From NCBI GenBank assembly GCA_020796225.1, contig CM036755.1:64486049-64550048 (forward strand): a DNA stretch of 64,000 nucleotides, written 5' to 3'. How positions within the stretch are numbered: position 1 is the first letter of the stretch; each line of letters opens with the position of its first letter. Source of the DNA: Arion vulgaris (Eukaryota; Mollusca; Gastropoda; Stylommatophora; Arionidae). The notes under the pieces are model-generated. The model was given only the letters and a program-made list of their open reading frames with translations. It was not told where the DNA came from and did not search any database. The position numbers were made by a program, and so were the translations under genes. Shown one piece after another: positions 32,413 through 43,384 of the stretch.

Positions 32413-32757
32413 TTTTTTTAACAAAAATACTTCACCTTTTTTTGGGACACCATCACATTTCTTACAGCTGTTCATTAATCTGTATTTTGTTTTACAGCAT
32501 CTTTGCTGTCTTCAAAGATGTTCTTTTTTTATAATTATTTATATATTGTTTACAAAGTTCATTGCGAGAGTATATATTCTGATCTGGTAAATTGTCAGTT
32601 TTGTTTTTATAGCTGCTACTGCTAGCACTTCTACTACTAAACTTTCTTGTTCCAAGTTGAACATATGGCTGCAGCTGTTGCTCTCCACCGAACTTTTATT
32701 GGGGGGCATCTTCTTTACAAATAACATCAATAAGACCCTTGTCACTCTTGACAATTT
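32413..32757. other. no recognised feature
   Basis: T-rich sequence with no supported ORF. Confidence 0.45.
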
Positions 32758-33020
32758 TACTGACAGTTCTTCACCAGGTAGTTGTTAGTGAACTCGCTTC
32801 TCAAGGCTGGTGGTCTGGGTTCAAATCCCGCAATGTGCGTGAAATTTTTCCCGACCGCCGCGGCTCTCAGGTCAACCCAGCCTCAACTGGGTACCAGACA
32901 TGCTCTGGGAAAGTAAAGGCGGCGGCGTGATGCTGACCACATCACCCATCGTGTGCCGACTGTCAATGAAAATACAGGCCTAACACTGTATTGCCCTATA
33001 TACCACAAGGTATGAAAGGG
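32758..33020 (+). mobile_element. SINE4, tRNA-derived
   Basis: Strong head: TAGTTGTTAGTGAACTCG (A-box side) and GGTTCAAATCCCGC (perfect B box). Body with CAGCCTCAACTGGGTACC and GATGCTGACCACATCACCC; the end is TTCTTCTTTTTTTCTTC. A diverged copy lies at 52095. Confidence 0.8.
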
Positions 33021-33234
33021 ATCCTTCTTCTTTTTTTCTTCTTCACCGGGTAGTTTTTTGTTTCCACTTCTGTCTTTCCCTGTTGGTTCCTGCCAAGTGC
33101 ATATCTGGTTATGTTCTTTCCTGGAGATTTGTCCAATCCATCGACATTTTCTCTCCTTAACTTCCAGTTGTATTGCCTTTTGACCTGTTCTCCTCCACAA
33201 TTATATATTTATCACTTCTGGCCATAACTGATGT

Positions 33235-33480
33235 GGAGTCTGAAGGTCTAACAAAGAAGGAATGAAATCATTGCACCCAGTTTTCCCCATATGGCTCAGT
33301 ACCTCTTTGCAGAATTGGCATGCTACTTGCCAAGAGTGCTGAATAAAACACAAACTTTGAAGCTCCTGCAACAATTCGATGGATCTCTGAGAAAAATGCA
33401 CTCGGGTACAGAAAGATGTGGTCTGGATTCAAACCTGCAACCCTCTAAGTGGAAGGCAACGGCTTAACCACTTAGCTACA
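33235..33480 (-). mobile_element. SINE3, tRNA-derived
   Basis: Reverse strand begins at the right with TAGCTAAGTGGTTAAGCCG (A box) and has a B-box-like GGTTTGAATCCAGACC. The middle holds GGATCTCTGAG-type and GGAGCTTCAAAGTTTGTG blocks, and the 3' end is GGTGCAATGATTTC. Confidence 0.85.
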
Positions 33481-33609
33481 GATATTGAACATGCAGCAAA
33501 AACATCTGTTAGGGAATGTCTGGAGATTGTATGTAATATTTTTAGTTACATGCCATGACTCAGAACTATAGAACAGGATAGACTTTACATTTGTGTTGAA
33601 CCAAAAAAA

Positions 33610-33885
33610 TAAGGTCCAAAGGCGAAGGATTTCCTTCATTGCACCGGATTTCCCTCATTGCACCGGATTTCCTTCATTGCACCAGATTTCCCCTATGGCA
33701 CTGTTTCTATCAACAGAGATGGCATGCCATCTGCTGAAAGCATTGCGCAAAGCACAAACTCCGTAGCTCCGGGAACAATCCTAGGGGATCTCATGAACAA
33801 ATTGCACATGTGTCTAAGCCAGGATTCGAACCCACAACCATCAGTACAACAGGCAAACAACTTAACCACTTCGCCATTGTCTTGA
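33610..33885 (-). mobile_element. SINE3, tRNA-derived
   Basis: Reverse strand head GGCGAAGTGGTTAAGTTG with B box GGTTCGAATCCTGGC. The 3' end carries three copies of a 17-18 bp GGTGCAATGAAGGAAATCC-type unit (33628-33685), a variable tail. Confidence 0.87.
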
Positions 33886-33969
33886 ACAGCTTAAACTCAT
33901 TTCCAAGAGAGAAAGCTATTGAGTTCCATACTAGGCAGAGAAAGTTAAAAGCAAACCTAGTTTTGCCAA

Positions 33970-34165
33970 TCCTAGTTATTTCCATCATGGTGTGTTTCTC
34001 CATCATTGCTGGCCAAATATGACAAATTGTATGCAGCTTCAGTTATTTGGTCGCCAATCCTAATGGTGTCAATCTGTTTGTTATTTAATTTCATATGCTT
34101 TGTTTTGTTCAAATTTAATTTTAGATGCTTCTTATGTTTTTTGTCTGACTTTTTCTTCATTGATT
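33970..34165 (-). mobile_element. RT fragment between palm and thumb, family unknown
   Basis: Minus strand reads LNLNKTKHMKLNNKQIDTI and RIGDQITEAAYNLSYLAS, matching the general pattern of non-LTR RTs after the ADD box (L.IN..KTK.M..N...I.IG...E.V..F.YLGS). Only about 60 codons remain. Confidence 0.65.
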
Positions 34166-34283
34166 AATCAAACTAATCTTATTTATGTTCAGGATCTTTG
34201 AGCTGTATATTAAAGGTCTGTTGTATTTCATTAATTTATTAGCTATTTTCTGTTTGTCTTGTCACTCAGTTATCTTCTTGTGT

Positions 34284-34430
34284 TCGCCCGCTATGCATTT
34301 AGACATAGTCAGGACTTCTTGTGTGGTGCTTCTGACTGATTTTTGCGTGAAGGCCAGCTTTCCTTATTATCAGTGTACCTCGCCATTCAGGCGTGCCTTC
34401 TTCAACTTCTGTTGTGTAACTCAGTCTATA
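34284..34430. repeat. interspersed repeat R, copy 1
   Basis: Starts GTTCGCCCGCTATG and includes TTCTGACTGATTTTTGCGTG and AGTGTACCTCGCCAT. Other copies: 39950-40085 and 47254-47345. It could be part of a SINE or a retrotransposon 3' end; the source is unclear. Confidence 0.6.
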
Positions 34431-34499
34431 ACCATTTTGAAGATTGTAATTTAATTGACTGTTTTAATTTTAAAAGGTTCTGCTATTTTGCCGTTGCTG

Positions 34500-34835
34500 G
34501 TTATTTTAAACTTTTAAACAACATTAAAAAAACTGTCGGAACAACACCTGCTCTTGGACTTATTGAAAAACAGAGACTCAAATGGTTTGGCCACTTGGTC
34601 AGAATGAACCCGAATACACCAGTTGCAAGAGCAAGAGTGTACAACCTGAAAATGGAATCATCAAGAGGAAGGGGCAGACCAAGAAAAAGATGGGTTGATG
34701 GAGTTACAGACATCTTAAAACTCCACAATACCACAACATATCAAGCGACCGAACGTGCACTATCTCGGAAACCGATAATCAGTTAAACCTGCTACGTCTA
34801 ACGGCAAAAAAAAAAAAAAAAAGCAGAGAAGGACA
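34500..34835 (+). mobile_element. non-LTR family Q, RT C-terminus with A-rich end
   Basis: Reads ALGLIEKQRLKWFGHLVRM, NPNTPVARARVYNL, GRGRPRKRWVDGVTDIL and ends LSRKPIIS before the stop at 34784. A run of 17-18 A follows at 34806. The (W/Y)FGHL.RM and GRPRKRW blocks are the canonical C-terminal RT motifs. Confidence 0.8.
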
Positions 34836-35370
34836 AAAGAAAGAAGAAAAAAACAACATTATTACAGCAAACACATTCCAATTGATCAACTGAAATCTAT
34901 ATTTATTGGCTTGTCAAAGCAACCAATAATGGTTTAATGGAAAGATTACTGCACTATTGATCACACAAGAACTGAAGGATCTTCATGTTTTGAAAACATT
35001 TATAAGTAAAAGCATGTGTTTAACAGAATTAACAAAATGTGAAACAGACTGAGTTGATTTAGAGTAATCTTCTTCTTTCTCTAATCCTGTTTTGACTCAC
35101 AGCATCAGGATTAGAAGAGATTTATAGAACAGGATTTTGTGTGTGCTTCATAATAGGGTTTTTCAATGCCTCTGTTATTTCTGAGGCCCTCCTTATGTAT
35201 GTGTGACCCTTTGCTTTGTATTAATTGTATTGAAGTAGCATTGCTCTTTTGGTAATCTGCTTTAGTAGCCGAACCATTTAATTTGTTGTTTCTTGATGAA
35301 GTTTAGTACTGATGTTGTACCCACTTTTTCCTGATGTCTTCATTTCTAATAACAGACAAGTTCAAGGATC
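34836..35370. other. no recognised feature
   Basis: Unique-looking AT-rich sequence between a retrotransposon tail and the 28-bp array. Confidence 0.45.
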
Positions 35371-35374
35371 TTGA

Positions 35375-36965
35375 CATAGTTACAAGTGAGGAATAACAAT
35401 GACAGTTACATGAGGAATAAAGTGACAGTTCAATGAGGGAATAAGTCAAGTGACAGTTACATGAGGGAATAACAAGTGACAGTTACAATGAGGGAATAAC
35501 AAGTGACAGTTACAATGAGGGAATAACAAGTGACAGTTACAATGAGGAATAACAATGACAGTTACAATGAGGAATAACTAAGTGACAGTTACAATGATGA
35601 ATAACTAACTGACAGTTACATGTGGAAATAACTAACTGACAGTTACAATGATGAAATAACTAACTGACAGTTACAATGATGAAATAACTAACTGACAGTT
35701 ACAATGATGAAATAACTAACTGACAGTTACAATGATGAAATAACTAACTGACAGTTACAATGATAGAATAACTAACTGACAGTTACAATGATGAAATAAC
35801 TAACTGACAGTTACAATGATGAAATAACTAACTGACAGTTACAATGATGAAATAACTAACTGACAGTTACAATGATAGAATAACTAACTGACAGTTACAA
35901 TGAGAATAACAATGACAGTTACAATGATGAAATAACTAACTGACAGTTACAATGAGGGAATAACAAGTGACAGTTACAATGATGAAATAACTAACTGACA
36001 GTTACAATGAGGGAATAACAAGTGACAGTTACAATGATGAAATAACTAACTGACAGTTACAATGAGAAATAACTAACTGACAGTTACAATGATGAAATAA
36101 CTAACTGACAGTTACAATGATGAAATAACTAACTGACAGTTACAATGATAGAATAACTAACTGACAGTTACAATGATGAAATAACTAACTGACAGTTACA
36201 ATGATGAAATAACTAACTGACAGTTACAATGATGAAATAACTAACTGACAGTTACAATGATAGAATAACTAACTGACAGTTACAATGAGAAATAACAATG
36301 ACAGTTACAATGATGAATAACTAACTGACAGTTACAATGAGAATAACAATGACAGTATAGAATAACTAACTGACAGTTACAATGAGAATAACAAGTGAGT
36401 TAAATGATGAAACTAACTGACAGTTACAATGAGGAATAATAACGTGACAGTTACAATGATGAATAACTATCAATGTAGACAGTTACAATGAGGGAATAAC
36501 AGTGACAGTTACAATGATGAAATAACTAACTGACAGTTACAATGAGGGAATAACAAGTGACAGTTACAATTATGAAATAACTAACTGACAGTTACAATGA
36601 GGGAATAACAAGTGACAGTTACAATGGTGAAATAACTAACTGACAGTTACAATGAGGGAATAACAAGTGACAGCTACAATGATGAAATAACTAACTGACA
36701 GTTACAATGAGGGAATAACAAGTGACAGTTACAATTATGAAATAACTAACTGACAGTTATAATGATGAAATAACTAACTGACAGTTACAATGATAGAATA
36801 ACTAACTGACAGTTACAATGAGGGAATAACAAGTTACAGTTACAATGAGGGAATAACTAACTGACAGTTACAATGAGGGAATAAGAAGTAACAGTTACAA
36901 TGAGGGAATAACTAGCTGATATAGTTACAATGAGGGAATAACTAGCTGACATAGTTACAATGAGG
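35375..36965. repeat. 27/28-bp satellite, about 57 copies
   Basis: Units share CTGACAGTTACAATGA or GTGACAGTTACAATGA and come in two alternating types: TGAAATAACTAA (28 bp) and GGGAATAACAAG (27 bp). Regions 35640-35880 and 36060-36280 are runs of the first type; 36540-36740 alternates regularly. Single-base losses are common at 36290-36480. The array directly joins the 34-bp array. Confidence 0.95.
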
Positions 36966-36969
36966 GAAT

Positions 36970-38110
36970 TACTAACAGAAGATCGGATCGCCATTGTACC
37001 TGTCCCGACAGAAGTTTGGGAACTCCTTTGTAGAAGATCCAATCACCTTTGGACCTGTCCTGGCAGAAGATTGCATCAGATTTGGACTTGGTCTCGACAT
37101 AATATCCGATCACTTTTTGACCTGGTTCCGACAGAAGATCGGATCGCATTTGGACCACGTTCCGACAGAAGATCGGATCGCATTTGGACCACGTTCCGAC
37201 AGAAGATCGGATCGCATTTGGACCACGTTCCGACAGAAGATCGGATCGCATTTGGACCACGTTCCGACAGAAGATCGGATCGCATTTGGACCACGTTCCG
37301 ACAGAAGATCGGATCGCATTTGGACCACGTTCCGACAGAAGATCGGATCGCATTTGGACCACGTTCCGACAGAAGATCGGATCGCATTTGGACCACGTTC
37401 CGACAGAAGATCGGATCGCATTTGGACCACGTTCCGACAGAAGATCGGATCGCATTTGGACCACGTTCCGACAGAAGATCGGATCGCATTTGGACCACGT
37501 TCCGACAGAAGATCGGATCGCATTTGGACCACGTTCCGACAGAAGATCGGATCGCATTTGGACCACGTTCCGACAGAAGATCGGATCGCATTTGGACCAC
37601 GTTCCGACAGAAGATCGGATCGCATTTGGACCACGTTCCGACAGAAGATCGGATCGCATTTGGACCACGTTCCGACAGAAGATCGGATCTATTGGACCAC
37701 GTTCCGACAGAAGATCGATCGCATTTGGACCACGTTCCGACAGAAGATCGGATCGCATTTGGACCACGTTCCGACAGAAGATCGGATCGCATTTGGACCA
37801 CGTTCCGACAGAAGATCGGATCGCATTTGGACCACGTTCCGACAGAAGATCGGATCGCATTTGGACCACGTTCCGACAGAAGATCGGATCGCATTTGGAC
37901 CACGTTCCGACAGAAGATCGGATCGCATTTGGACCACGTTCCGACAGAAGATCGGATCGCATTTGGACCACGTTCCGACAGAAGATCGGATCGCATTTGG
38001 ACCACGTTCCGACAGAAGATCGGATCGCATTTGGACCACGTTCCGACAGAAGATCAGATCACATTTTACCTGTTCCAGGCAGAAAATCGGATCACCTTTG
38101 AGCCTACCCC
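36970..38110. repeat. 34-bp satellite, about 28 near-identical copies with diverged edges
   Basis: The core (about 37130-38060) repeats a 34-bp unit containing GGATCGCATTTGGACCACG and TTCCGACAGAAGATC. Only two short variants (near 37685 and 37715) break it. Both edges (36975-37125 and 38045-38110) hold clearly diverged units, as expected if unequal exchange homogenises the centre. The unit has no stop codon in any of the six frames, so all frames stay open for roughly 1 kb. These are not genes. Confidence 0.96.
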
Positions 38111-38310
38111 AGTTCCATATGTTAACGATCTTCACTACTAATTATTAGCCTATTTCTAATCTAAATGAGGTCATTGCTAGAAAAATTAAATGCTAAGTTA
38201 TGCTGTCTCTATAATTGAATCACATTTGCTAAATCAGAATTACCTTCCTTACAGGAGGGTCACGTTAACATATAAAATATTATCACTGGTGACTTTGCAT
38301 TACTTTAGAA

Positions 38311-38409
38311 CATAGATTCCCAAACTTTTTCGGCCCACCGCCCACTTTGCACGACATAAACTTTGTAACGCCCTCCCCATTATAACAGTTTGCCAGCGCC
38401 CTCCCCACC

Positions 38410-38481
<72 letters not shown>

Positions 38482-38824
38482 GCTCTATTTTCACTTTGAC
38501 ATAGAAAATTGATATATATTTCTGTCATACATGGTCAATTTTCAAATGATTATATACATGAAATAGAACATTGATGAAAAAATGGATCGGGTAAGATGGG
38601 CATAAGATGAATTAAAATGCAGAATTCACATTTTTATGATTATTCAATCGCAAAATCACGAAAATAATTTATTTTAAATTGTTTATTATTAATATCTTCT
38701 TTAAGGAGCCACCGACCCTTAATCACCTTAACATCCCCTTTTTCTTCTGAACCCACTATCGCCCCCCTAGAATTCTTCAGCGCCCAGGGGGCGGAAGTGG
38801 TGCCGCTCACTTTAGAAAACGCTA
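38311..38824. mobile_element. hAT-3 element with perfect 8-bp duplication and TA expansion
   Basis: Flanked by CTTTAGAA at 38303-38310 and 38825-38832 (the match extends to TACTTTAGAA). Left end CATAGATTCCCAAACTTTTT; right end reverse complement TAGCGTTTTCTAAAGTGAGC. Inside, TA is repeated about 35 times (38407-38478), where the copy at 9825 has only a few units. Non-coding. Confidence 0.85.
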
Positions 38825-39084
38825 CTTTAGAATATATTCATTGTGTCTTACTTAAAGATAAGAGTTATTTTTTTAAAGTTTAGATAAGACGAATCGACCT
38901 GAACCAAAAATGTGACATTTTCTCACAGTTAATTCCAACTTATTCCTCGTGTTTTAGACCTTGTGGCAATTGTTGTTTATTCCATGCACCTGTTGCAACC
39001 GTTTATCGATATTAAGATCTGCGATACCTTTAAGTACCTTGACAATATCATGCGCAACATGTTACCTAAAACACAAGCTGCAGT

Positions 39085-39285
39085 CAAATATCACTCGTGA
39101 CAACCGGTAAAATCGAAGGTAGACGAGACAGGGGAAGACACAGAGAGAAAATGTTGGATGGTCTGACTTCATGGCACGGTAGAGCGTCAACATCTGAGTT
39201 GATAGCAAAGACCAACGACAGAGATTTGTGGAGATCCATGATCGCCTACGCCAGCCGGCACGGAACCTGATGATGATGATGATAT
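39085..39285 (+). mobile_element. non-LTR family B, 3' end
   Basis: Last ~60 codons: GKIEGRRDRGRHREKMLD, LTSWHGRASTSELIA and RDLWRSMIAYASRHGT, then a stop and a GATGATGATGATG tail. Confidence 0.82.
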
Positions 39286-39589
39286 CAACACCACACAGTC
39301 TTGCACGAGGTGTATATGCGTTAACCGTATTACTATTAATTAAAGGAGAATAATGTTGCTTTTGTAGGATTGACTAGTGCCCCAAAGATATCATACTAAT
39401 CTGTGATCGGTCATGTTTCACTTGTATCTTGCCGGCAGCCTCATTCCTGTCTTTCACCTGTCTATACACTAGACTGTCATTTTCTTCTTCTTTTGTCGTC
39501 ACACTGTTACCGGGTTGTTGCCCAGTGTCGTGGTTTTCTGTTTTTGTCTTGCGCTGTTCTGGTGGCTTGTGTGATTGTTATATTTGCTC

Positions 39590-39940
39590 TTTGACAGGAT
39601 TATGCTATGCCATCTAACAATCTTTTTCGGGGTCTTCCTCTCGCCTTCTTTCCTGATGTTCTGTTGTAGAAGACTTTGTATACTCTGGAGTTTGGTTGCA
39701 TTCTTATTAAGTGGTCAAACCGCTTCATTCTTTGTTTCTCAAAGTAGGTAGTATGACCTTAAGGCTTGATCTTATTAATGGTCAAACCGCTCATTCTTGT
39801 TTCTCAAAGTAGTAGTATGACCTCTTAAGCGCTTCGTATATACAGGTGTTCCGGGACTCTGCTATTCCATTAGTCCAGCTCATGCATGGTTGTCCTCCCC
39901 CTGTTTCCATTTACTCATTCCTTCTTTCCTTCGATTCTTC
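39590..39940 (-). mobile_element. non-LTR family Q, RT C-terminus, internally duplicated
   Basis: Reverse strand contains GRPRK and the RLFDHL-RM-type blocks. A segment of about 70 bp (TCTTATTAA to GTAGTATGACC) is present twice, at about 39700-39760 and 39770-39825, with small deletions in the second. Confidence 0.6.
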
Positions 39941-39949
39941 TTCTTCTCC

Positions 39950-40085
39950 GTTCGCCCGCTATGAATTCAGTCGTAGTCAGGGCGCTTGGTATGACCTTTC
40001 TGACTGATTTTGCGTGAAGGATGCTTTCCTTTTTATTAGTGTACCCCGCCATACAGACGTGCTTTCTCTGACTTCAGCGGTATGT
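39950..40085. repeat. interspersed repeat R, copy 2
   Basis: Starts GTTCGCCCGCTATGAATTC and ends near TGTACCCCGCCATACAGACG, parallel to 34284-34430. Confidence 0.6.
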
Positions 40086-40187
40086 CTCATCTGTTGTCAT
40101 TTGTCTTTTGCTGTCATCGTCTATGTCTATCATTTGTTTGCTGTGTTGCAACAAATAATATGTTATGTAATGTAGTGCAATTCTTAA

Positions 40188-40835
40188 AAATAATGTCAAC
40201 TGACAAAGCAAAAGGCTCACCTAATATCCAAATAAACAATGAAGAGCTCAAATGTGTAGAGAGATACGTATACCTGGGCTTAATAGTTAACAATAACGGC
40301 GACTGCTCCAAAGAGATCTCAAGAATATTGACAATAGCAATCAAAAAGTTAAACACTGTGAAGAACATGTGGCAAAGCACCAGCAAAATATTAAAATTAA
40401 AAATATTGAGAACATGAATTTTTCCCGTGGCTACTTATGGTTGTGAATCATGGACCATTACACAAAACACAAGAACGAAAATCCAATCCTTCGAAACTAA
40501 ATGCTACAGAAAGATCCTACGAATACCGACAGAAAAAATAAAGAACACTGATGTCCTGAAATAACTAAATGTTAAAGACAATTGGCTGATAAACAACATA
40601 CTATACAGAAAAATTAGATATTTTGGTCACATTAAGCGTCACGATGGCCTGGAGAGAACAATATTAAAGGGCAGGGTCTCAGGACGCTGAGGCAGACCAA
40701 GAAGAAGATGGCTACAAGAAACCATGAATATGACCATCGACGAAGTGGGTGAACTGGCTAGAGACAGAGTGAATTTCGATGCGCTGCAAAGAGAGAAACG
40801 TTCTATAAAGGATACTCACCATGATGAGGATGAAT
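40188..40835 (+). mobile_element. non-LTR family D, RT thumb to 3' end
   Basis: Best copy of the family. It reads VERYVYLGLIVNNNGDCSKE, KKLNTVKNMWQSTSKILK, then in the same or adjacent frame YGCESWTI, CYRKILRIPTEKIKNTDVL, KIRYFGHIKRHDGLERTIL, GRPRRRWLQETMNMTIDE and a GATGAGGATGA tail. Interrupted by stops near 40417, 40562 and 40688. Confidence 0.85.
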
Positions 40836-40945
40836 GCAATTCTTATGTTTATTAACAATTAATTATTGTTCATTATTGGTTTCCATTTGCTCGCTAACTT
40901 GATTTGCTTTGTTACATCTGTTTTAGATTAACAATTTGTCATAAT

Positions 40946-41552
40946 CATCATCAGGTGACGTCTCCACATCGAAGGTTAGCTACAATAAATCTCCAGCATC
41001 CTCTGTCTTTCGCTTTGGTGTTGCACACTGCCAGATTGAAACCTGTCCATTTCTTAAAGTTTCCTCCCACTTATTTCTCGGTCTTCCTCTTGCTCTTCCC
41101 CCCTCAACTTTCCCTCTAGTAAAGATTTTATCATGGTGTCATGTCTTTTTATGTGTCCAAAATAGTTTACTTGTCTGAATTTTATTTCTCTTAATAATTG
41201 TTTCTTCATGCCTAGTTTTCCTAAAACTTGTTTATTTGTCTGTTTTTCTGTCCATGAAATTCTGCCTATTCTTCTATATATCCACATCTCAAAATGCATC
41301 AATTCTGTCTTCTAACTGCTTGTTCATTGTCCATGTTTCCGAGCCATACATTCAGGGGCGGCTCGTCATTAAGGGCCAGTGGGGCTCGGCCACACCAATA
41401 ATCGAAAGGGGGGAATAACTTCCCGGAATAGTAAATACTAAAAAACCATGATTTTTCTAAAAATATGTGCCTGGCCCCACAACGAAAAATGACCACGAGC
41501 CGCCACTGCATACATTAATATAGGATATATATATATAGCATTTGATCATTCT
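40946..41552 (-). mobile_element. non-LTR family F, split by hAT-1
   Basis: Minus-strand ORF from 41302 reads MWIYRRIGRISWTEKQTNKQ, VLGKLGMKKQLLREIKFRQ, NYFGHIKRHDTMIKSLLEG and, frameshifted, the 3' end with a TGATGATG tail at 40946. The 5' side continues past the hAT-1 element at 41517-41552 (ATATAGGATATATATATATAG matches 6468-6490). Confidence 0.8.
41353..41508. mobile_element. hAT-1 miniature element with perfect 8-bp duplication
   Basis: Flanked by CATACATT at 41345-41352 and 41509-41516. Left end CAGGGGCGGCTCGTCATTA; right end reverse complement CAGTGGCGGCTCGTGGTCA. 156 bp. Removal restores the family F sequence around it. Confidence 0.92.
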
Positions 41553-41734
41553 CATTTGTAGCCTGTTTGTAATGTTTGGATGTTTCGATGTGTCATCTGA
41601 TTATATTATACTTCCTTGTTACTTTGATACACTTAGTTTAGAGTTTGGTCTCCAATTTAGATCTTTTCTCGTTTTTCTTTTCGTCTATTGACGTGGTTTA
41701 TGTTTTCTTTATGTTGATTTTCGTATTGTGATGT

Positions 41735-41995
41735 TTCGCCCGTGTGGTGCCGGGGCCCTCATGGAAAGCAAAGAATAGTACCACTGCAACCTACAACGTA
41801 TGTCGTAAGAAGCCACTGATGTAGTCCCTAGGGTGCTACCAAGTAAACAAAAAGCATCGCAGAAATCGGATGTGCTGGCCTATTTGTATGCGCATAACTG
41901 GCACAACGTAAGTCGCTCAGGCTCAGATCACATAAAATCACACAGAGTGGTTAACAAGTGGTCGATATGGCGCGTTCGAAGAAGAAGAAGAAGTA
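41735..41995 (+). mobile_element. SINE6-P copy
   Basis: Head GCCCGTGTGGTGCCGGGGCC, centre ATGTCGTAAGAAGCCACTGA, middle TCGGATGTGCTGGCCTA, tail GTTCGAAGAAGAAGAAGAAG. It is the most complete of the P subfamily. Confidence 0.78.
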
Positions 41996-42540
41996 TGATG
42001 TTTATATGCTGTGTGTATTTTATTCATGTGGTCTTCTAATTCTTCTTTGTGATATGTTTGCTCATTAGATGTTGTAGTAATTTGTGAATAAATATGGATT
42101 TCAGTAGGTTGTTAGGAATGCGCCCGTTGTCTTTTGTGTCGTTTAAATGTTTTATTGTTTCTACACCTATTTTCAAGGTGTTTGGATTTATGTTATTGTT
42201 TTGTTATCTGAGTCAGCTGCCGTTTAATGTACTTGATAGCATCCTTGTGCAAGCGGAGTGTCTGACCGAATGAATTAGAGCGCGGTCTCCCATTCTCTCT
42301 CTCTCTCTCTCGTGATCGTTCTTAAGACGTTTTTTGTCATTCTGTTGTGATATATAAACAGCCAAACATCAAGAACGGAATGTACGTGCACAGCCTTCAG
42401 TACCAATTGGAGCTCAAATGCGTATCCTTCGGTGGTGTGTTCGATTTCAACCAGCGTTTACTGGGTTCGCTCTCCGTTAGCCTTTGCTATGCCCAGACAA
42501 AACCCACAAGGCAGCAGGTTGCTATTGTCTTTCAGGGCAG
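41996..42540. other. no recognised feature apart from a CT run
   Basis: Contains a CT microsatellite at 42294-42310. No gene-like ORF. Confidence 0.45.
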
Positions 42541-42544
42541 CGAC

Positions 42545-42790
42545 CCGTAGACGACCTGCTCTCCCGGGCTAATAAGCGCCATCTGCCCAGTATGGTCTCC
42601 CATTCAGGAGACACGGGTTCAATCACTGGTAAGGTCAATGAGTTTTTTTTTCTGTCTGTGGCCGAAAGAAACAAACATAACTTGAACAGCTTCGCGGTGA
42701 CTGAGCTAGCCATTACCTTCCACAAGCTTATGTCCCTACTGTCCTACACTGCCCTAAAATGCGAAAATACATGCAGTAACGACATATAGC
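42545..42790 (+). mobile_element. SINE2, tRNA-derived
   Basis: Head with a B box GGGTTCAATCACTGG, body GCTTCGCGGTGACTGAGC and 3' block CCTACACTGCCCTAAAATG. The TGGTCC-containing middle seen in other copies is deleted. Confidence 0.72.
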
Positions 42791-43010
42791 ATGGTTAACT
42801 TCTTCTGCAAGTATTAGTGGTCCCTTAAATTTGGCTTGTATATTTAGTTCTGATCTGTCATCATTATAAAAGTCTCTGATGTATTCTCTCCATCTTTCTA
42901 TTACGTTTTCTTTCCCCATTACGATCACATTTTCTTTTGAGTTATTGCATACAGTTAGTGTGTGCTTTCTTTTCTCCCGTGTTTTCATTTATTTATCTTG
43001 TAAAAATTTT
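42791..43010 (-). mobile_element. RT N-terminal linker fragment
   Basis: Minus strand reads ENVIERWREYIRDFYNDDRS and then GPLILAEEVNHAI, the conserved W.EY...LYN...-type stretch and the 'I...EV..AI' block just ahead of the RT palm in RTE/CR1-type elements. It is the only segment in the window from this upstream part of an ORF2 apart from 57056-57230. Confidence 0.7.
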
Positions 43011-43070
43011 GTCAAAAATCTCAAATCTCAAACAAAATGCACCATGACAGTATATGGGACGGAGCTAAGA

Positions 43071-43355
43071 CATCATCATCAAATAGCTTGTCCTGAGCAG
43101 AACTGTGCCACCCCAACAGTCCTTCGGAATTTCGCTCTCTCATAGGAAAGGTGTCCCGCCTCTGCAGCCGTCATGTTCAAACCATCAGCTACATCCTGAA
43201 TCCATCTTCTCCGTGGTATTCCTCTTCTCTTTGCCGGTATGCGTCCTTCCATGATGGTCTTCTTCAGCATTTCGTGTCTCTTTATATGTCAAAAATACCT
43301 CAATTTTCTCTTTCTTATTTCTCGCATCAGCCAATTATTTTGTTAGTTCTTTCTG
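43071..43355 (-). mobile_element. non-LTR family A, RT C-terminus
   Basis: Open on the minus strand from 43270: LKKTIMEGRIPAKRRGIPRR, RWIQDVADGLNMTAAEAGHL, then KFRRTVGVAQFCSGQAI and a stop followed by a TGATGATGATG tail. Best preserved 3' end of family A here. Confidence 0.85.
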
Positions 43356-43384
43356 GCTAAGACAAGTTAAGACAAGCTAAGACA

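Noticed and set aside
35375..38110. CRISPR-like array of short regular repeats
   Set aside because: The units are head-to-tail without unique spacers, the DNA is clearly from an animal nucleus, and no cas genes are present.
36955..38148. Overlapping open frames of 300-390 codons on both strands
   Set aside because: They arise because the 34-bp satellite unit has no stop codon in any frame; no start context, splice site or non-repeat domain supports a gene.
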